Below, one piece after another: positions 1 to 7,877 of a stretch of 64,000 bases of DNA. Below the pieces are notes generated by a model. The model had not been told where the DNA came from, did no database searches, and saw only the letters and a program-made list of their open reading frames with translations. Each line of letters starts with the position of its first letter. The stretch's first letter is position 1. The stretch lies in assembly GCF_041379045.1 (NCBI RefSeq), contig NZ_CP166871.1:620001-684000 (forward strand), written 5' to 3'. The position numbers were made by a program, and so were the translations under genes. The stretch comes from Thalassotalea ponticola (GTDB lineage: Bacteria > Pseudomonadota > Gammaproteobacteria > Enterobacterales > Alteromonadaceae).

Positions 1-651
1 GTCGAGCTTGGTGGTACCGATCAAAAGTTTAACTTGCTAATGGGTCGTGAGTTACAAAAATCTGAAGGTCAGCGTCCGCAAACCGTATTGATGATGCCGT
101 TATTAGAAGGCTTAGACGGGGTGCAAAAAATGTCTAAATCATTGGGCAACTACATTGGTATCACCGATACGCCCAATGATATGTTCGGCAAGATGATGTC
201 AATTTCAGATGACTTGATGTGGCGATACTACGACTTATTGAGTTTCAGACCGACCACTGAAATAGACGCGTTGAAACAGCAGGTGGCTGATGGACGCAAC
301 CCGCGCGATGTGAAAATTGAATTGGCGAAAGAAATTATTGCTCGCTTCCATTCAGAAGACGACGCACAGGCAGCTCACAACGAATTTATTAACCGTTTCC
401 AAAAAGGCGCGATGCCAGACAATATTGAAGAAAAGGAGTTGGCAACCGAAGGTGGTGAGTTGGTGCTTGCTAATCTGCTTAAAGAAGCAGGTTTAGTTGC
501 CAGTACCTCTGACGCGATGCGCATGGTAAAACAAGGCGCGGTTAAAATTGATGGTGAGAAAGTCGCTGACGCTAAACAAGTGTGCCTTGCTGGTAGCACG
601 GCTGTTTACCAAGTGGGCAAACGCAAATTCGCCAAGGTCACCTTGGTTTAA
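1..651 (+). CDS. tyrS: Tyrosyl-tRNA synthetase, C-terminal part (5' end outside window)
   Basis: Charges tRNA-Tyr with tyrosine in the cytoplasm. The reading frame is open from base 1 and begins inside the catalytic domain with [12 protein letters not shown], a class I TyrRS core motif. The KMSKS ATP-binding loop is encoded at 127-141. The last ~65 residues form an S4-type RNA-binding domain ([22 protein letters not shown]). The N-terminal HIGH region is missing only because the window starts there. A hairpin terminator follows at 699-730. Identification is firm from both motifs and the domain order. Confidence 0.97.
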   Translation, partial: VELGGTDQKFNLLMGRELQKSEGQRPQTVLMMPLLEGLDGVQKMSKSLGNYIGITDTPNDMFGKMMSISDDLMWRYYDLLSFRPTTEIDALKQQVADGRNPRDVKIELAKEIIARFHSEDDAQAAHNEFINRFQKGAMPDNIEEKELATEGGELVLANLLKEAGLVASTSDAMRMVKQGAVKIDGEKVADAKQVCLAGSTAVYQVGKRKFAKVTLV

Positions 652-698
652 TCAGTGCGCCAATGGCGCTGTTAGTCGCAAGCGATGCTGAACAAATA

Positions 699-730
699 AT
701 GCCAGTCACATGACTGGCATTTTTGTCTTT
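699..730 (+). terminator. Rho-independent terminator of tyrS
   Basis: A perfect inverted repeat (ATGCCAGTCA / TGACTGGCAT) is followed directly by TTTTGTCTTT, 48 bases after the tyrS stop. Confidence 0.85.
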
Positions 731-785
731 ATTTTTTGTTGCTATTTAACGTAGAGTAGTGAGATAGCAATATAATGTGAGATAG

Positions 786-1343
786 GTGAGGACGTTGCAG
801 ATCATTAGTCGGACTTTGTGGGTAATTGGATACTGTGTTGCCATCGCTGCGTGCACGTCGTCTTCGACTACGCATGAGTTGAGTAACTACAATTTTAATC
901 GCGTTGACAGCTATAGCTTGTTTGCGCGAGATTCTAAGTTTACTGGGCTACAAAGTTTAAGCGACTATCAGCGCAATCGCATTGAGCTGGCGATTGAGCG
1001 AAAAATGGAACGGCTCGGCTACCAATATGATAGTTTGGCGCAAGCCGATATTGTGGTCAGTTATTTTTTGGTTGGTAGTAGCTTAGCTGAATTGGAAAAC
1101 TACAACCGCTTCGTGCGCGCCTGCTTGGGGTGTAGCGAGCAACAACAGCAACAGTTAAATAAAGCGATCCGTTCATCGATGCTAATTGTTGATGTGCTCG
1201 ATGGTGAGCGCAAGCGCTCAGTGTATCGCGGCTATACTCATGTAGATCTCGATATTGAGCACAATAGCGATGAAAATCAGCAACAAATTATTGATGCCGT
1301 CGATCAAATTCTAGGGCAATTAGGTTTAAATACAGTACAATAG
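786..1343 (+). CDS. DUF4136-family lipoprotein
   Basis: Predicted outer-membrane or periplasmic lipoprotein of unknown function. The N-terminus carries a hydrophobic signal segment ending in a lipobox-like AIAAC, with the acylated Cys near residue 23. The rest matches the DUF4136 pattern: a Y-x-F/W start after the Cys, then a long helix (RNRIELAIERKMERLGYQ) followed by ADIVVSYFL. Start choice is uncertain. The listed start is GTG 786; a TTG at 795 also reads in frame and lies just behind AGGTGAGG, though the 3-base spacing is short. RraB follows 38 bases later on the same strand and may be co-transcribed. Confidence 0.75.
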   Translation: MRTLQIISRTLWVIGYCVAIAACTSSSTTHELSNYNFNRVDSYSLFARDSKFTGLQSLSDYQRNRIELAIERKMERLGYQYDSLAQADIVVSYFLVGSSLAELENYNRFVRACLGCSEQQQQQLNKAIRSSMLIVDVLDGERKRSVYRGYTHVDLDIEHNSDENQQQIIDAVDQILGQLGLNTVQ

Positions 1344-1381
1344 TGAGCATATAGTCACATATCACATAGCTTGAGAGATAA

Positions 1382-1711
1382 ATGAGCTACCCAAATGATG
1401 AACACGGTCAAGTGTTGGCCGAAATGGAACAAGCCGGTATTGATTTAAGCCAGCCTATTCGAGTCGAGTACTTTCAACTGTTTGAACAAGAGGTTAATGC
1501 CAAGGCATTTGCCGAATCGGTACAACAAGGCGAGCTTGAGGCCGAGGTAAGTGTGCACCCCGATCAAACGCCTGGCGTTTGGGATGTCGATTGCACGATA
1601 ACTATGATTCCAAGTTACGACAATATTGTCGCGATGGAACAAAAGTTTGAACAAATGGCGGCTAAATACGACGGTTATAACGACGGCTGGGGGGTTCATT
1701 TTGACGGCTAA
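1382..1711 (+). CDS. rraB: RraB-family regulator of ribonuclease E activity
   Basis: A small acidic protein of 109 residues matching the RraB (DUF695-like) fold. In E. coli RraB binds RNase E and modulates mRNA decay. Visible hallmarks are the short N-terminal DEHGQVLAEMEQAGIDLS stretch, the central beta-rich VEYFQLFEQEVNAKAFAES part and the C-terminal YDGYNDGWGVHFDG, which is typical of the family. The ATG at 1382 follows a GAGAG ribosome-binding site. It lies downstream of a DUF4136 lipoprotein gene and is convergent with the TRIC-channel gene. Family assignment is good; action on RNase E in this organism is inferred. Confidence 0.8.
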   Translation: MSYPNDEHGQVLAEMEQAGIDLSQPIRVEYFQLFEQEVNAKAFAESVQQGELEAEVSVHPDQTPGVWDVDCTITMIPSYDNIVAMEQKFEQMAAKYDGYNDGWGVHFDG

Positions 1712-1765
1712 ATAGCTGTGGTCTGCTAGTCGACACCAAGGATGGCGATAGCCAGTACTACCGCG

Positions 1766-2419
1766 TTAGTCATTGGTCTCATCGTCAAACTTAAATGCGG
1801 GTAAGCTCACTTGCCAGTAAATACCCGCTAAGCGCAACACCAGTGCCGATAACATCGCCAACGATCCGGCTAAGTGTTGACTTACCCCCATGTGGATCAA
1901 TACCACAAATAACACACTACCAATCAGCGCCGCCGTGGCGTAGATTTCCTGTCGCAAAATGAGTGGAATTTGATTACAAATAACATCGCGAATCATGCCG
2001 CCAGCGACACCAGTAATGGTACCCATAATGATCGCAACTAACATTGGCTGCTGATAGGCTAATGCTTTTTGCGTCCCCAATACGGCAAACAGGGCCAAGC
2101 CAAAGGCATCTGAAATGTGCATAAATCGCTTGGGCACGTGCTTGGGTTCGCGAATAAACAAGATGGTTGCCAGTGCAGTGCAGAAGATGACCACAATGTA
2201 CTCGGTTTGCACGGTCCAAAATACAGGGGCGCCGAGAATAATATCGCGTATTGTACCACCACCAACGGCGGTAATGGCTGCTAAGACCATGACTCCAAAT
2301 GGGTCAAGGCGATAACGTCCCGCCATTAATGCGCCCGATAGCGCAAAAACGATTACGCCGAAAATATCGGCGTAATAAATAAAAGTGGTGATGGTTTTAC
2401 CTACCGCGATGTCATCCAT
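1766..2419 (-). CDS. Trimeric intracellular cation channel (TRIC/UPF0126, YicG-like) membrane protein
   Basis: Inner-membrane protein of 217 residues with about seven hydrophobic segments. It contains two copies of the family's glycine-rich motif, ITAVGGGTIRDIILG near residue 50 and ITGVAGGMIRDVICN near residue 137. These mark the duplicated TRIC/UPF0126 (YadS/YicG) architecture. Prokaryotic members form K+-conducting homotrimers, but the physiological role in bacteria is poorly defined. It starts only 12 bases after the stop of the upstream rhodanese gene, so the two likely form one transcription unit. Confidence 0.85.
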   Translation of the reverse strand: MDDIAVGKTITTFIYYADIFGVIVFALSGALMAGRYRLDPFGVMVLAAITAVGGGTIRDIILGAPVFWTVQTEYIVVIFCTALATILFIREPKHVPKRFMHISDAFGLALFAVLGTQKALAYQQPMLVAIIMGTITGVAGGMIRDVICNQIPLILRQEIYATAALIGSVLFVVLIHMGVSQHLAGSLAMLSALVLRLAGIYWQVSLPAFKFDDETND

Positions 2420-2431
2420 GTGCGTACTCAG

Positions 2432-2893
2432 TTATTTTTCGATAGGTCGGTTGTTCTGCTGCCACAGATTCATGTCACCCTCAAGGTGAATAACATTGCT
2501 AAAACCCAATTGCTGCAACTGTTCAATGGCCAGCGCCGCTCGACGGCCAGAACGACAATAGACGATAACTTCTTTGTCTTGATATGGCTCGAGTACTGCT
2601 AAGTTATCAGCGATTTCGCTATGGGGAATATTAAATGCGCCAGGTACGTGACCTAAAATGTATTCTTGCTCGCTGCGCACATCGAGTAACAATATGGGTT
2701 GCCCGGATTGCTGACGTTCAAGCAATTGTTGCTGGCTAATACTGGTTATGCTTTGTTGTTCAGTTTGAGCTTTTTCCGCAGTCTGAAGTTGCTCATTGGC
2801 CATACTTTTTTGACCGATTAACAAGCTTAACAGCGAGGCGAGTAATACTGTATATAAAGTGCGCGTGGGCTTTAAAAGCATCTTATATCGCAT
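2432..2893 (-). CDS. Exported rhodanese-like protein
   Basis: 153 residues: a signal peptide (positively charged start, hydrophobic core, cleavage likely after QKSMA, residue ~32) followed by one rhodanese domain. The active-site loop CRSGRRA is intact with Cys113, and DVRSEQEYILGHVPGAFNIP is the usual domain start. Such single-domain periplasmic rhodaneses (PspE-like) transfer sulfane sulfur; the substrate is unknown. An AAGGAG ribosome-binding site sits 8 bases before the ATG. The TRIC-channel gene follows 12 bases downstream. Confidence 0.85.
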   Translation of the reverse strand: MRYKMLLKPTRTLYTVLLASLLSLLIGQKSMANEQLQTAEKAQTEQQSITSISQQQLLERQQSGQPILLLDVRSEQEYILGHVPGAFNIPHSEIADNLAVLEPYQDKEVIVYCRSGRRAALAIEQLQQLGFSNVIHLEGDMNLWQQNNRPIEK

Positions 2894-2984
2894 ATGAAAC
2901 TCCTTGATTTATAAATTAAATACATATGTTTTCAATTTAATACAGTCATTATTATGCGTGTAAATTAGTCTTTAAGCCAATATA

Positions 2985-3010
2985 AAAAATCCCGCTTTAA
3001 GCGGGATTTT
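2985..3010 (-). terminator. Rho-independent terminator after mtnN (works in both orientations)
   Basis: ATCCCGCTTTAAGCGGGAT forms a tight stem flanked by six A and four T. Read on the minus strand it ends in a T run, 35 bases after the mtnN stop. Confidence 0.85.
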
Positions 3011-3044
3011 AAGATCAGTGATGAGACAATGATGTGAGCGAGGA

Positions 3045-3755
3045 TTAGTTTAGTTGCTGACCCTTTAACGCCGCTAACATATGCATCACTAATTGAGATG
3101 AGTTAACCGAAGCCGTTTCTAAATAGGCTTCAAACGATTCAGGTGATTCTTTACCGGCAATGTCACTCATTGAACGAATCACCACAAATGGCACCTCCAG
3201 TTGATGGCAGGTTTGAGCGATAGCCGCACCTTCCATTTCTACCGCAGCCATGGTTGGAAAGTTACGGCGAGCTTTGGCAATATCCTCGTCTTTGGTCATA
3301 AACGTGTCACCAGTGGTGATCAGTCCTGTCAACGTTTGGATACCCGCCAATTGACTGATACCTTGCTGCGCCGCTTCCACTAGTGTCGGGTGGGGAACGA
3401 ACGCCGCGGGCATACCGGGTAACTGACCAACTTCATAGCCAAATGCAGTGACATCCGCATCGTGATGGCGTACTTCACTACTGATGACGATATCACCAAC
3501 GCGAAGTGATTGTTCGAAACCGCCAGCTGAACCGGTATTGACGATGTAATCTGGGGCAAATTTTTCAATCATCAGCACGGTGGCGATTGTTGCGGCAACT
3601 TTGCCGATACCAGATTGCACTAAGACCACTTCTTCACCGTCGATGTAACCGGTAAAAAAGGTATAGCCGTGATAGGTGTGCTCAGCAAATTGCTCTAATT
3701 TACTTTTTAAAATAGCGACTTCTGGCTCCATTGCGCCGATAATACCTGCTTTCAT
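3045..3755 (-). CDS. mtnN: 5'-methylthioadenosine/S-adenosylhomocysteine nucleosidase
   Basis: Hydrolyses MTA and SAH to adenine plus the thioribose, feeding methionine salvage and AI-2 formation. The 236 residues align end to end with E. coli MtnN: MKAGIIGAMEPEV (catalytic Glu12), NTGSAGGFEQSLRVGDIV, HHDADVTAFGYEVGQLPG, AVEMEGAAIAQ, and RSMSDIAG with the catalytic Asp. The frame is open 18 codons further upstream, but the ATG at 3755 is chosen because it gives the family's N-terminus and follows an AGGAAA ribosome-binding site. It is monocistronic, with its own terminator. Confidence 0.96.
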   Translation of the reverse strand: MKAGIIGAMEPEVAILKSKLEQFAEHTYHGYTFFTGYIDGEEVVLVQSGIGKVAATIATVLMIEKFAPDYIVNTGSAGGFEQSLRVGDIVISSEVRHHDADVTAFGYEVGQLPGMPAAFVPHPTLVEAAQQGISQLAGIQTLTGLITTGDTFMTKDEDIAKARRNFPTMAAVEMEGAAIAQTCHQLEVPFVVIRSMSDIAGKESPESFEAYLETASVNSSQLVMHMLAALKGQQLN

Positions 3756-3954
3756 AGTGTGTTTCCTAACATTTCGCTTTGATGCGCCAATTATAGTGAT
3801 TTCGGCCAAAAACTAAAACAAAAGTCGAGGCTTTTTCGCGGTAACTGGTGTAGCCCCTTGACCTGTATCAACTATGACAGCCGCAACCCAGCACAGATGA
3901 AAATGCTGACTATTCTTAATAGATATCAGCTGACGTTAATTAAGGAGCAAGAGA

Positions 3955-4332
3955 ATGAGTAGCAAGCGACACGGTTTGGCAATTGGTATTGACCGAATCA
4001 ACGATAAGTTTTTTGTTTCTTTGACCGCGCAAGGCAAGTTAACCCATGACGATTACCTGGTGATAACGCCGATGATCGACAATGCGTTAGCGGCAGTTGA
4101 ACAGCCTCAGGTGAAAATGTTGATCGATGCAACGCAACTGGAAGGTTGGGAGTTACAAGCGGCTTGGGATGACTTTAAGCTCGGTTTAAAGCACGGCAGT
4201 GAATTTGAAAAAATCGCCATTATTGGCAACAAGCGCTGGCAACAGTGGGCAGCAAAAATCGGTAGCTGGTTTATCAGTGGTGACGTGGCGTATTTTGAAG
4301 ATGAAGAAAGTGCGCTCGCGTGGCTAGATTAA
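3955..4332 (+). CDS. SpoIIAA-like (STAS/SEC14-type) protein
   Basis: A soluble protein of 125 residues. Its length and the pattern GLAIGIDRINDKFFVSLTAQGKLTHDDY...VKMLIDATQLEGWELQAAWDDFKLGLKHGSEFEKIAIIGNK match the SpoIIAA-like family (DUF3478). This is a STAS-like fold often found beside membrane or stress genes. There is a strong TAAGGAG ribosome-binding site 7 bases before the ATG. A small membrane-protein gene (DUF6868-like) lies 115 bases downstream on the same strand. No specific function is known. Confidence 0.8.
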   Translation: MSSKRHGLAIGIDRINDKFFVSLTAQGKLTHDDYLVITPMIDNALAAVEQPQVKMLIDATQLEGWELQAAWDDFKLGLKHGSEFEKIAIIGNKRWQQWAAKIGSWFISGDVAYFEDEESALAWLD

Positions 4333-4447
4333 CGCAGCTAGAGCGAATTCACTCGTCGCATCGACATCAACCACCATAGCGTGGTTTAGCTTGATCTACT
4401 CGTGCTAACAGTCTGGGTTAGCTAGGTTGTAGAGGTTTAGGTAACAG

Positions 4448-4630
4448 ATGACTATTTCTCAACTTTGCACATTTTTGGGTTGGTGCACGATTAGCAACAT
4501 CATTGTGCGAACATTGGCGTGGCTTTTACTGACGTTTTTTAATCGACCGATAAAACGCATTCACAAGCAGTTTTTTGCGCTCAACGATAAGCAATTAAAC
4601 GCCCCATTTTTTTTGGTGATTGTAAATTAG
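4448..4630 (+). CDS. DUF6868-like small membrane protein, apparently truncated by a frameshift
   Basis: As read, 60 residues: MTISQLCTFLGWCTISNIIV, a hydrophobic segment, then RPIKRIHKQFFALNDKQLNA. This resembles the N-terminal three quarters of the ~80-residue DUF6868 family, recognised from memory. The frame stops at TAG 4628-4630. The missing C-terminus is encoded one frame back at 4624-4683, so the gene has either lost a few bases or is read with a -1 shift. A T8 run (4607-4614) makes U UUU UUG, a possible slippery heptamer. The alternative is loss of 7 bases near 4624. Function unknown. Confidence 0.6.
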   Translation: MTISQLCTFLGWCTISNIIVRTLAWLLLTFFNRPIKRIHKQFFALNDKQLNAPFFLVIVN

Positions 4631-4683
4631 CGATATACGTGTTTAATTTCACCCCTTATATCGCCCTAAAAATTATGGCCTAA
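4624..4683 (+). pseudogene. Out-of-frame C-terminal part of the DUF6868-like gene
   Basis: In the frame starting at 4624 the sequence reads KLAIYVFNFTPYIALKIMA and then TAA. This is the conserved DUF6868 ending (a hydrophobic helix with VFN..PYIAL). It continues the gene at 4448 after a -1 shift and overlaps the last bases of the convergent oxidoreductase gene. Confidence 0.6.
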
Positions 4684-7007
4684 ATAATTCGCGCTGTTGT
4701 TTGCCTGGTGAGATAAACGGCAACTGATTTTGACGTTGGCGTTGATGATTTATCACCAATACTATCAAGTGGTATTAACGGGTTAGTCTCAGGGTAATAG
4801 GCGGCGATATTACCTTCAGGAATATCGTACACATGGACCTTAAAACCGTCGACTTTACGTTCGACACTATCGGGCCAAATCGAGGTGATAGTGACTAAGT
4901 CACCATCGCTTAGTCCTTGCTTTTTCGCATCTCGGTGATTGATAAATACCACGTTACGACCACCGGCAACACCGCGATACCTATCGTTCATACCGTAAAT
5001 CGTAGTGTTGTATTGATCGTGAGAGCGCAGCGTTTGTAAAGTAAGTACTTTATGACGCATGTTCTCATCGACTGCTGTATCGGCGATGGGTGAGACAGAT
5101 ATGGGGAGAGGGTGACAGGCAAAAGTCGCTTTCTTGGTCTCGGTTAGCCAGTTGTGCTCACGTGCACTGTTGCCCAAGTAAAAGCCGCCTGCGTTATCCA
5201 ATCGAGATTCATAGTTGTTAAAATCTGGCAAACAGGCACTGATCATGGCGCGAATGTTTTTATAATCAGCGGCTAAACTCGACCAATCAACCAAGTCATT
5301 ACCAAGCACTTTGTTGGCTATGCCAGCGATAATCGCAACTTCAGACCTTAATAAACTCGATACGGGTTCAACATTACCCATTGAGGCGTGCACCATAGAA
5401 AAAGTATCTTCGACGCTAATGTATTGTTCACCACTGGTTTGTCGATCGATTTCAGTGCGACCTAAACAAGGTAAGATGACGGCATCATCACCCATGTACA
5501 GGTGACTGCGGTTTAGTTTGGTAGCAATTTGCACGTTTAGTTGAGTATTGCCGAGCGCTTGGTAGACGCGTTCGCTGTCAGGTGCTGCTTGAGCGATATT
5601 ACCACCAAGGCAAATCAGTACTTTACTGCGCTTGTCGAGTAATGCGTGCAGGGCTTGATGGACGTTATGACCAAACGCCTTATCTAACGGCTTGTCGATT
5701 ATGTGACTCAGGCTATCGATAAAAGCAGCGGGCGGTTTTTCATTAATGCCGACGGTGCGGTTGCCTTGTACATTGCTGTGTCCTCGTACCGGACACAGCC
5801 CTGCACCGAGTTTACCAATGTGACCCGCAAGCAATTGCAAGTTAACCAATTCACCGATGGTTGCCACTGAGTGCTTGTGCTGGGTAATACCCATCGCCCA
5901 ACAAACGATCACCTTATCACTGTCGGCCCATATTGATGCGGCTTGGCGAATTTGTTCTTCTGTTAACCCGCTTTGTTCACATATTTTTGACCACGGGGTG
6001 TTATTGACCTCACTGACATAAGCGTCTAGCCCCGAGGTGTGTTGAGAGATGAACGTTTCGTCGAGACGGTGTTCATGCTGTTCGAGGATCGCTTTCACCA
6101 TACCCCGTACTGCCGCCATATCACCACCTAGTTTAGGCGTGTAATAGGCGTGACTAATTTGGGTTGCACTGGGGGTTAATAGCTCAATCGGATCTTGTGG
6201 ACTGGCAAAGCGCTCTAAGGCCACTTCCTTTAGGTTGTTGAAGGTGACAATTTTGCAACCGTGACGAGCGGCCTTGCGCAGCGCATTCATCATTCTCGGG
6301 TGGTTTGAACCTGGGTTTTGGCCGAAGACGAAAATGGCATCTGCTTGGTCAAAGTCGCTTAAGGTGACCGTGCCTTTGCCAATGCCAATGGCTTCTTTTA
6401 ATGCCACACCACTGGCTTCATGGCACATATTGGAACAATCGGGAAAGTTATTGGTGCCAAATATACGACCAAACAACTGATAAATAAACGCTGCTTCATT
6501 CGATGCGCGCCCCGACGTGTAAAGCTCTAATTGGTTGGCGTGGTCAAGTTGACTAAGCTGATCTGCAATGTGCTCAAAGGCGTCGTCCCAGCTAATCGGC
6601 TGGTAATGGTCGGTCTCTTTGTTGTAGCGCATTGGTTGCGCCAGACGTCCTTGATATTCAAGCCAGTAATCACTTTGCTTGCGCAGCTGGCTGACACTGT
6701 ACTCGCTAAAAAACGCTTCGCCTATGGTCTTGCTCGTCGACTCCCATGCAATGGCTTTAGCGCCGTTTTCACAAAACTGTATTAAGCCTTTCTTCTCATC
6801 ACCCCACGCGCAGCCTGGACAGTCAAAGCCTTTATCTTGATTGGCTTTGAGCAAGCTTTTGATATTGGTAGACGGTTGTTGTGAGTTGATAATACTTTTT
6901 AACGTCGACTGTAGCGACTTAATACCACCTGCTTTAGCTGGTTTGTCGGTAAAGCGAGGCGCTTTTTGTTGAGTATCAGCGTTGTCTTTATTTACGGTAT
7001 CAACCAT
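4680..7007 (-). CDS. FdhF/YdeP-family molybdopterin oxidoreductase
   Basis: 775 residues, the size of E. coli YdeP and CbbBc-type proteins; a cytoplasmic bis-MGD enzyme related to formate dehydrogenase alpha subunits. Visible features are FDCPGCAWGD (Cys63, Cys66), the family signature CSNMCHEASGVALKEAIG (Cys191, Cys195, where FdhF carries the catalytic Cys/Sec), FGQNPGSNHPRMM and GHSNVQGNRTVG for cofactor binding, and a C-terminal MopB domain (LQTLRSHDQYNTTIYG). The substrate is unknown; YdeP is linked to acid resistance in E. coli. No FdhD or molybdenum-cofactor genes are in the window. It is preceded by a long inverted repeat (7093-7145). Confidence 0.9.
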   Translation of the reverse strand: MVDTVNKDNADTQQKAPRFTDKPAKAGGIKSLQSTLKSIINSQQPSTNIKSLLKANQDKGFDCPGCAWGDEKKGLIQFCENGAKAIAWESTSKTIGEAFFSEYSVSQLRKQSDYWLEYQGRLAQPMRYNKETDHYQPISWDDAFEHIADQLSQLDHANQLELYTSGRASNEAAFIYQLFGRIFGTNNFPDCSNMCHEASGVALKEAIGIGKGTVTLSDFDQADAIFVFGQNPGSNHPRMMNALRKAARHGCKIVTFNNLKEVALERFASPQDPIELLTPSATQISHAYYTPKLGGDMAAVRGMVKAILEQHEHRLDETFISQHTSGLDAYVSEVNNTPWSKICEQSGLTEEQIRQAASIWADSDKVIVCWAMGITQHKHSVATIGELVNLQLLAGHIGKLGAGLCPVRGHSNVQGNRTVGINEKPPAAFIDSLSHIIDKPLDKAFGHNVHQALHALLDKRSKVLICLGGNIAQAAPDSERVYQALGNTQLNVQIATKLNRSHLYMGDDAVILPCLGRTEIDRQTSGEQYISVEDTFSMVHASMGNVEPVSSLLRSEVAIIAGIANKVLGNDLVDWSSLAADYKNIRAMISACLPDFNNYESRLDNAGGFYLGNSAREHNWLTETKKATFACHPLPISVSPIADTAVDENMRHKVLTLQTLRSHDQYNTTIYGMNDRYRGVAGGRNVVFINHRDAKKQGLSDGDLVTITSIWPDSVERKVDGFKVHVYDIPEGNIAAYYPETNPLIPLDSIGDKSSTPTSKSVAVYLTRQTTARII

Positions 7008-7092
7008 GAAGGGACCTTACAGTCGTCAGTTGGCTTAAAAGTTAGTGGCGTATATTTTTGGGTGATGCGTTAAAACGATGCAATCTTACCGA

Positions 7093-7145
7093 TAATACAC
7101 CAAGAACAGTCTGAGCTAATCTCAGCATTGTTCTCAGTGTATTAT
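7093..7145. repeat. Long imperfect inverted repeat between the dUTPase and oxidoreductase genes
   Basis: A ~22-base left arm (AATACACCAAGAACAGTCTGAG) pairs with the right arm ending TTCTCAGTGTATT, with about four mismatches or bulges and a 5-base CTAAT loop. No T run follows on either strand, so it is not a classical terminator. It sits just after the dUTPase stop and ~90 bases before the oxidoreductase start. Confidence 0.6.
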
Positions 7146-7159
7146 AGTGTAGTCGACCG

Positions 7160-7789
7160 TTAGGCTGGGTAGGCGTCTTTCAAACCCTGATAAACGTTGC
7201 TTTGAAAGTCATCGCTGCTGGTGTCAAGTGAGCTGATCAGTTCAGCCAATACTTCGTTATCTTCTTTGCCGTGCCACACCTTAATGTAAGTGCCAGCCTT
7301 ATATCCGTGATCTTGGCGGAAAAAGTTTAATGTATTTTTACCCACGTATTGACGAAATAACTCGTCTAAATCCATGTCCATTAAACGCATGCAGGCGGCA
7401 AAGCTCACTCCGTCAAACGCTTTGTTGGTTAGGGCTGCACCGGAAAGTTGCTCAAGCGCCAATTTAAAGTCTGTGTGCTCGCTCGGTTGATTCATTTGCT
7501 CAGCTAATTGTTCGGCAATTCGTTCAATGTCGTCTTCATTCATTAAGCACAAGGCTAGGCCGAAGTGAAAAATATCAACCAACTCAAGTTGTACTTGGGC
7601 GACATCACATTGTTGATGTTTCCACCACTTCCAACCGTGGTGATCGAGCATTTCAGCACACTCAACCCAAATCGCTCGGTACCATTCGTAGTTATCTTCA
7701 CGCCATGTATCGCTAATGCGGTTGTTCATGGCATCTTGCATGCCTAGCATATGTTTAATTTGCTTAATTGCGATTGCTGATTCAGACAT
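7160..7789 (-). CDS. Dimeric dUTPase (all-alpha NTP pyrophosphatase)
   Basis: Predicted to hydrolyse dUTP to dUMP and PPi. The protein is all-helical and carries the dUTPase_2/MazG-like metal motif: WVECAEMLDHHGWKWW, then ~12 residues on, QLELVDIFHFGL (ExxE...ExxD). The frame opens at 7843, but 7789 is chosen because AGGA lies 6 bases before that ATG (MSESAIAIKQIK, 209 residues). An ATG at 7795 abuts the AGGA and is less likely. It is unrelated to the trimeric Dut of E. coli. Neighbours on the same strand are the GH13 phosphorylase upstream and the oxidoreductase downstream. Confidence 0.85.
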   Translation of the reverse strand: MSESAIAIKQIKHMLGMQDAMNNRISDTWREDNYEWYRAIWVECAEMLDHHGWKWWKHQQCDVAQVQLELVDIFHFGLALCLMNEDDIERIAEQLAEQMNQPSEHTDFKLALEQLSGAALTNKAFDGVSFAACMRLMDMDLDELFRQYVGKNTLNFFRQDHGYKAGTYIKVWHGKEDNEVLAELISSLDTSSDDFQSNVYQGLKDAYPA

Positions 7790-7877
7790 CGACATTCCTA
7801 AAAATTGATTTTTTTTAATGGCAGATAGTTTGCCCGAAAGCAAACAGAAAATACAGTGGCAATTGCGCCGCGAACCG

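Noticed and set aside
1340..1372. Possible CRP site (GTGA...TCAC) before rraB
   Set aside because: The half-sites are 8 bases apart rather than 6, so it does not fit the CRP consensus.
3756..3809. 18-codon upstream extension of mtnN
   Set aside because: The ATG at 3755 has a ribosome-binding site and gives the exact family N-terminus.
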